A DNA stretch of 64,000 nt from Gibbula magus. Taxonomy: Eukaryota > Mollusca > Gastropoda > Trochida > Trochidae. Positions 58,415 to 64,000 of the stretch are shown here, in pieces. The notes under the pieces are model-generated. The model ran no database searches. It was not told the origin of the DNA and saw only the letters and a list, made by a program, of their open reading frames with translations. The position numbers were made by a program, and so were the translations under genes. Each line of letters begins with the position of its first letter. Within the stretch, counting starts at the first letter, position 1. The DNA lies in the NCBI GenBank assembly GCA_936450465.1, contig OW388289.1, positions 73,830,593 through 73,894,592 of the forward strand, in the 5' to 3' direction.

Positions 58415-58628
58415 TTATCTGTAAACAGTAAAGCATAACATAGACAGTGTTGCAGCAAAGTCCTTCATTGTTACAGTACAGTTCTTCCTGAGATACATCC
58501 GGGACTCGTAACAGTACCGGTCCGAGGATCCTGACTGTATCTCACCTTCTAGTGGCACAGCATGCTCGAGAATCTTGTTATTGGTTGCAAACGCCTCCAA
58601 CCTTTTCATGTTTTGAACTTTCTCTCTA
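58415..58628 (-). CDS. Candidate terminal exon, unidentified protein
   Basis: On the minus strand a possible acceptor (TTTCCAATTCCGAATATAG) near 58629 precedes an open frame of about 70 codons (EKVQNMKRLEAFATNNKILE, HAVPLEGEIQSGSSDRYCYE) ending in a TAA at 58415-58417. Third-position and amino-acid usage look less A/T-biased than nearby frames. I recognise no domain. It could be the last exon of a minus-strand gene whose upstream exons lie to the right. No promoter or other exon was identified. Confidence 0.35.
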
Positions 58629-58639
58629 TATTCGGAATT

Positions 58640-61600
58640 GGAAATTCAAATTCAACTTTCAGGCAGTCATACTTCATATTTTGAAATAGCATATAACAAA
58701 TTAACACAGATGTGGCTATAGAACCACGGGATCATGAGGAATAATATGAGAAATAATTGTCCCCTTTTACTGCGAAATTGGATGTTTTTCTAAAAATCTC
58801 ATTTGGAACAGTTGTTGTGTTTCTGGATTTTAACGAAAGTAAGCATTTTATACGTGCGTGAGAAGATGTGCACCAATTCATTCCATATTAGTAAGAACCC
58901 TTCCATCACAACGATTCACTCGAGACACAAGCATCTAAATATACAAGTCGATAATTATCAAAGAATCAACACGTCAACCTTTCACTCTATTCCTTATATT
59001 TTTATTCTATATTCTATATATAATTAGTATATTTGTCTTATGAATATTGTTGGAGTCATGAAATGACAAAACTCTGACAGTATTTCCATAACATATAAAT
59101 ATATAACGATATAAATTCACACGATAACTTGATATATTTTAAATAAATCGGGATCGTTGAATTTAAACTATTCTTTTAAATTTTAAAATGATAGATTATA
59201 AAATAGATATTTATTCTGTTTATAAATAATATTGTATGTAACAGTAAATTGTTATCACAGTATGTATCACGGAAAACACTCTGATTTATTTGAGACATTC
59301 AAATTCTAATTGCTTAATAATTTGAAAATAGAAGCTTTCGTTCACAGAATCACCATAATACCGTGTTAATCTTGTCATATACTTATTAATAAAAATGATA
59401 TACATGCACATTCTTTTATAATATTTTCTAGCCTAATCAACCGCCAACCTTCCTTTTGAATTACTTTCATGTTGAAAACTAAGATGGCAGGCTATATGCT
59501 GGATTAACCATTGATGCATACGACAATGAAGAGCTTTTGGGACATATTCACATACTTGGAAGAGTTGATAAAACAAAATGGGTGGATTAGAGGATAAATG
59601 ACAGCTGATAAACATGTAATATAGACAGATTTGTTGCTATCATCCCATCACCAGCACCAATAGAATATTGACACTCATATTTGGTCGACCTGGATGAAAA
59701 ATCGGAATTCGATATAAATGTCAATGATCCGATGCAAGGTTTTCACGTGTGAAACATTAAGACATGTTGCTATACATATTGATAATGACCAAGGTCGGTC
59801 TATATAACTAGTTCACTTAACTAGACATATTGTTCATCAATCTGTTTGCAGAGTTTCTTAAATTTTCATGAAGTTGGATTGGTAATTATTAGTAGGAAAT
59901 GTCAGTTAAATATGGTCTTCAGAGTAAAACATTTTGGCATTCAAAGGTATCAAACATTTACTGTAATATTCTGTTTTCCTTAGGACACAATTGAACACTA
60001 TTATTTTCACTGCCAGTAAGTAAATTTGTAGCAGCTTCCGCGATATGCATACAACATAAAGACAAGGTTTAGAAATGATTTTGAATATTTTGAAATAATG
60101 ACTTAAAATGACTTAAAAACCTGTTCACCACCAAATATATGTGTTGCGGAATAGACACTAACAATCACAAGCAAATCAAAGTCATTGGCCACAGACTTAT
60201 ATATAATATGCAACATTTGGCATTAATTTTACGATTTTCTCATTTATGATATATCCTTTTTTGGGGGAAAAAAGTTCTGAAATCTTTCTACAAATTTATT
60301 ATATATTTTGTCCCAAATTGTTTCCTTGTGTTAAAACGACTCTGTAATGAAAGTCATGAAGCCCTGTATAAAACCTTTCCAACATCGTTTTCAGAAAACC
60401 GCAGTTGAGAAGAACATATTAAAGATGAGGCAACCTGAACAAACCTAGAATAAATTCGCCATTTGACCACGCATGCGTTTCTATTTCTAAATTATTGAGA
60501 CAAGTTGTTTGTTGATTCTTTATTGTCAATATTTCACATACATTTGTTTGATGAGCTGTTTAACACTTTGCAATACATTTAGACATTTCATATCATCATG
60601 AGCAGTAAACTCATCACATAATGTGACGGGATGATGTTATCCTAAAACATTCGCTCATGGTTGCAATACTGCCCAATACTGCGGCGTTCAGCAATAAATC
60701 AATCATTCACTCCAATAGCATGCCTTTCATATTGTACACTATACTTCCTGATTGTTCACGATACAGAGTACAACGATAATGTTGTGCAAATCACCAATTG
60801 TCATGTCTTTTTCAGGAAATTAAACAAATTGAGCCATGTTACTCTGTAATTTGAAAGGTAAATATATCGAGAAACCAACACAATATTTGCTCCAGGACTT
60901 GGTCGATATTGCCCCCTAACTATTGTCAATTGGTCACCAAATTTAGAATAATTATTTCCCGCCCCAAAGAATAAGTACATTAGAAATACAGTTAAAATCA
61001 TCATTGGCCAAGAATGAACCTCAACATTGAATGTCAGATTTAAAACACTTCAATCAGTGATTCTGAGTGACCTGTATGGCTTCATTTAATGGGTAGCAAG
61101 GTCATACATTTTTTAAAATAATTGCCAGAGGCAGATTTCAACATAAATGCTACCGGTTCCTGACTTACATATGGATAATGGTCTAAATTGAGTTTCAAAG
61201 ATATGAAAAATTGGTAGACCATACTATAACAATTGCAGTTTATAGAATACAATGAAAAAATATACTGTGTCATCATGTCATACATTTTCAACACAAACAT
61301 ATTAATCAACACAAATATATGGAAGTGACAATAATGAACATTACACTAACTACATTTAAGAGGCTACCTATAGGTTGCGTCTCAAATCAGGCCACAATTT
61401 GACGTGTTAAATAACTGAAGACAGGAGCTGATACCAAAAGTCACTGTAGCATGACAGACTGTGCATCTTGCATTGATAAAACTACATAAGTTTCACAAAC
61501 TGGTACTTGCAACGATAAACGAAAGTGTCTTTATCTTCAATGTTTAAAATCAAGTTGAAACCGGATTTTAACAAGGATTTTATAAGATTACACCCATGAA

Positions 61601-61725
61601 TCATTATATACATGCACATGTACACAGCATCAAACTACTGCAAGAAAGAATATAGTTGGAACAAAGCTACCTGGAAGGACATAACTTGCTCACATGTGCC
61701 AAACATTCTGTTGTCATCCACTTAC
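58640..61725. other. Long non-coding stretch
   Basis: No supported gene. GGTTGCAATACTGCCCAATACTGCGGCG near 60659 is a diverged copy of the SINE-like tail at 61740. Confidence 0.35.
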
Positions 61726-61734
61726 AGTTTACAT

Positions 61735-61800
61735 ATGGGGGCCGCTAATGGCTGCAATACTGCCGAAGCGGCGTTAAACAATAACTCACTCACTACATAT
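61735..61800 (+). repeat. SINE-like 3' tail
   Basis: ATGGCTGCAATACTGCCGAA, GCGGCGTTAAACAATAACTC, then ACTCACT. As remembered, this matches the 3' portion of a very abundant gastropod repeat ending GCGGCGTAAAAC plus (CACT)n. The tRNA-like head is missing. Confidence 0.5.
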
Positions 61801-62134
61801 AGGCTTTCTACAGTTGCAGTGCGAGTACAAGCAGCATGTGCATAATCACTAGACCGTTATCACATACTTCAAGGCATTTCCTTCAGTTCTATTGGACCGA
61901 TTGTGTCCGTCTTGATATTACTCCGATACCGCCTATACCTGACATAAGACACACGAGGCAAGATATAGCGTTTGTACATAACGTTGTTTTTATCTGGTCT
62001 CATTTAATACAACAAGAAATATCAAACATACAGCAATGTAGCAACAATTGTTACAAAAACCGCGTTATATGATATGTGCGAAATTAAATCACTGCAAAAA
62101 TTACATTATATACATTACAGGTTCTATTTCTAAA

Positions 62135-62460
62135 CTTCGGGACAAAAGAAACGTCACCGACAAAATCATGATATTTTAATCCACACGAGATACATACGAC
62201 TGATAAAAAGTTCAATCATGTCTCCAGAAACCAACTTAATTAAACGATCAATTTGGAAACATTATCTGTTCATGTTTATTAAAAAGACGCCTTTTAAAAA
62301 ATGTCTTTTAATCGCAAGATAAAAGACTTAAAAAAGACGTTTTGGCCTGTTTGATGTTAGTAAAAGAATTAACTTCCAAGAAGGTAATTAATGTCGACAA
62401 CATTTAAAACAAATTAAATTCCCATTTCTCAAAAACATTTTCCTTAAATGACAAACATCC
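62135..62460. repeat. MITE family M1, diverged copy
   Basis: ACAAAAGAAACGTCACC at 62142-62158 corresponds to the inner part of the M1 TIR. ATGTCTCCAGAA.CCAACTTAA and ATTATCTGTTCAT follow in the order of the reverse complement of 37840-37990. The outer TIR tip is degraded and the far end is not clear. Confidence 0.6.
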
Positions 62461-62464
62461 TGTC

Positions 62465-64000
62465 CAAAAACTAATTTTGAAATAGCGATTTCTTAATCAA
62501 ATGTATATTTCAACCCACACAACCATGATGACAGATATATATATACAGACATACAAAACATATGCTTATGAACGACATTAACAAGTCTTTATCCGGCATC
62601 AGCATCTGTTGAATTCGAACATGTGGTGACGTTACTGTTGCCATGGAGTATAGATGTGAAATGTAAAGTTGATAAACGCAGTATTTCACATGTTTAACCT
62701 TCTTCAGCATGTATGTAATATGGGCATCAGAAAGGCAGTGTGCTACCGAATGAATGGTGATTGTTTTCCAATTTTGTATTTGGACTTAACCAATGGGTAA
62801 CCATTGTCTTCATAATATTAGTACAAGTATTAGTATACAGTACATTTATATTATGCCATTATTTGAAATATATCTATGTATTGAGTTTAGTTAACCACGT
62901 AAATAAATTATCTCCTTATAAATAAAAGATGAATTTGTTACACCAGTGTTTTGTAAAACCTCGTTCTTATTTGAAATAAAATTTTTAGTTACACACTGTA
63001 GACACTGCAGTGTTCTACAATTATTTACAATTTATTTGGAGAGTAGTCTGGGCCCTCAAGGGGTGACTATCTGGACGGCACGGTAACAAGTAGAGTCGTA
63101 AACAACCATGGAATGTTCATGGGAACTCCTTCAAACAAGCACCTTATCTCATTATCACAATCAATAGTTCATCGTCGTACTTTGGCCTGTAATGTTAATA
63201 AGAATCCAAAGGTCGTTTGTAGATATTTTCCCACATAAAGTATGTAATGGCAAATGGACACTTTTCTTGTAATCTACTAAAACAACAGTACCAGGCCAGC
63301 TTACAGTTGCGGAAGTGTCAGTCAGGCAGCTATTCCCTCTCTGAGTGACTTGCAAAGTAGTCAAACGAATTTATCTCGATTCCTGTGAAGGGGCTGTTGG
63401 GATAGAGGCAACCCTGCGCCACTCAAACGTCGTTTAAAACGCTCTTTCCATCGATTCGCTTCTCTTCTGAATGTCGTTGTAAACATACCTGTTGTTTGAA
63501 AATGAAGGATGAATACAAGGATAGATCATATGATTTTTGTTTACACATCAATATTGATTCTGATAGCGACACAATCAACAATGTTTCATCTTTAAATCGA
63601 TACACGAAAACATCCACAGTCTTCCTTCCATTGTATTGAATATCTCCCATCACAGATAGTTAATAATAAAAATTGTCACATGTCATTGATACAGGGTAAA
63701 GATGACCTGACGACCAAGTTAGGTCTATCTCTAGACTCGTTTTTTTGGCGATTAAATCAATCAAATATATTTCTGACGTTAGGACTTCACAGTGGTTAAC
63801 ATCACAATTATATTTTGTTCATCCTTATAATTTTGGTTATTCGGAGATATCTTGCTGGAAAGTGGTTGTCACAGTTAAACCTGCATACGTTTTACTCGCT
63901 TCATCGGAGCAGAAAACAAGTTTAAGGCTCCTTGTTTAGCAGTTGTTATTTTTGTAAATTTAAAAACATATAGCGAAACTTTATGATTAAACATTGTAAT
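62465..64000. other. Non-coding stretch to window end
   Basis: No coding frame, RNA gene or repeat partner recognised. Confidence 0.4.

Overview
This window looks like nuclear DNA of an invertebrate animal, most likely a mollusc and possibly a gastropod. It is AT-rich. It has no closely packed long ORFs, operons or rRNA/tRNA genes. It is full of decayed LINEs, Tc1-type DNA transposons, MITEs, foldback elements, satellites with AGGTCA or GGGTCA motifs, and long (CT)n/(AT)n microsatellites. The taxonomic guess rests on remembered repeat styles: a SINE-like tail ending GCGGCGTTAAACAATAACTC plus (CACT)n, a 3' end with (TTATC)n after AATAAAG, and hairpin-headed elements with internal tandem repeats. 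It is inference. I see no complete host gene.

Layout. 0.8-6.5 kb: two diverged copies of one unclassified dispersed repeat. The second is interrupted by a Helentron-like non-autonomous element carrying AGGTCA arrays (about 3.93-5.09 kb) and by a microsatellite-bearing insert. 7.5-13 kb: a rearranged APE-type non-LTR retrotransposon, with a 2A-like peptide in ORF1, framed by inverted arms. 13.7-15.2 kb: nested inverted-repeat elements, including a Harbinger-like MITE built of TTCGTA/TTCGTG words. 17.2 kb: a broken THAP-like zinc-finger start below a GC-box promoter-like stretch. 21.2-21.5 kb: an unidentified exon-like frame. 23.1-24.6 kb: a GGGTCA-rich tandem-repeat element. 27.1-29.4 kb: a second, 5'-truncated LINE on the minus strand. 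31.2-32.1 kb: a hairpin-headed satellite element and a foldback MITE. 32.3-36.8 kb: a three-arm inverted-repeat mosaic (A B ... B' C ... C' A'). 36.9-37.2 kb: a piggyBac-like N-terminal relic. 37.5-38.0 kb: a Tc1/mariner-type MITE with perfect 27-bp TIRs. 38.4-38.9 kb: the 3' end of another LINE. 39.6-39.9 kb: a tyrosine-recombinase relic. 41.5-44.1 kb: a fourfold 667-bp array running into a complete copy of the GGGTCA element. 48-49.3 kb: a nearly intact Tc1-like transposon with one nonsense codon. 51.5-52 kb: a second, decayed Tc1-like transposase. 52.0-53.7 kb: two CpG-rich stretches pointing at each other, each with a YY1-type AAGATGGCGGC motif over an ATG. 56.2 kb: a foldback element. 56.4-57.4 kb: a 498-bp near-perfect tandem duplication. 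58.4-58.6 kb: another unidentified exon-like frame. 61.7-62.5 kb: a SINE-like tail and a second copy of the mariner-type MITE.

The coding content is therefore almost wholly transposon-derived: at least three LINE relics, two Tc1-like transposases, and one relic each of a piggyBac-like protein, a tyrosine recombinase and a THAP domain. The best candidates for something undescribed are the 2A-bearing, head-to-tail rearranged LINE, the Helentron-like carrier of nuclear-receptor-type half-sites, and the three-arm inverted-repeat mosaic with a possible two-exon ORF in one loop.
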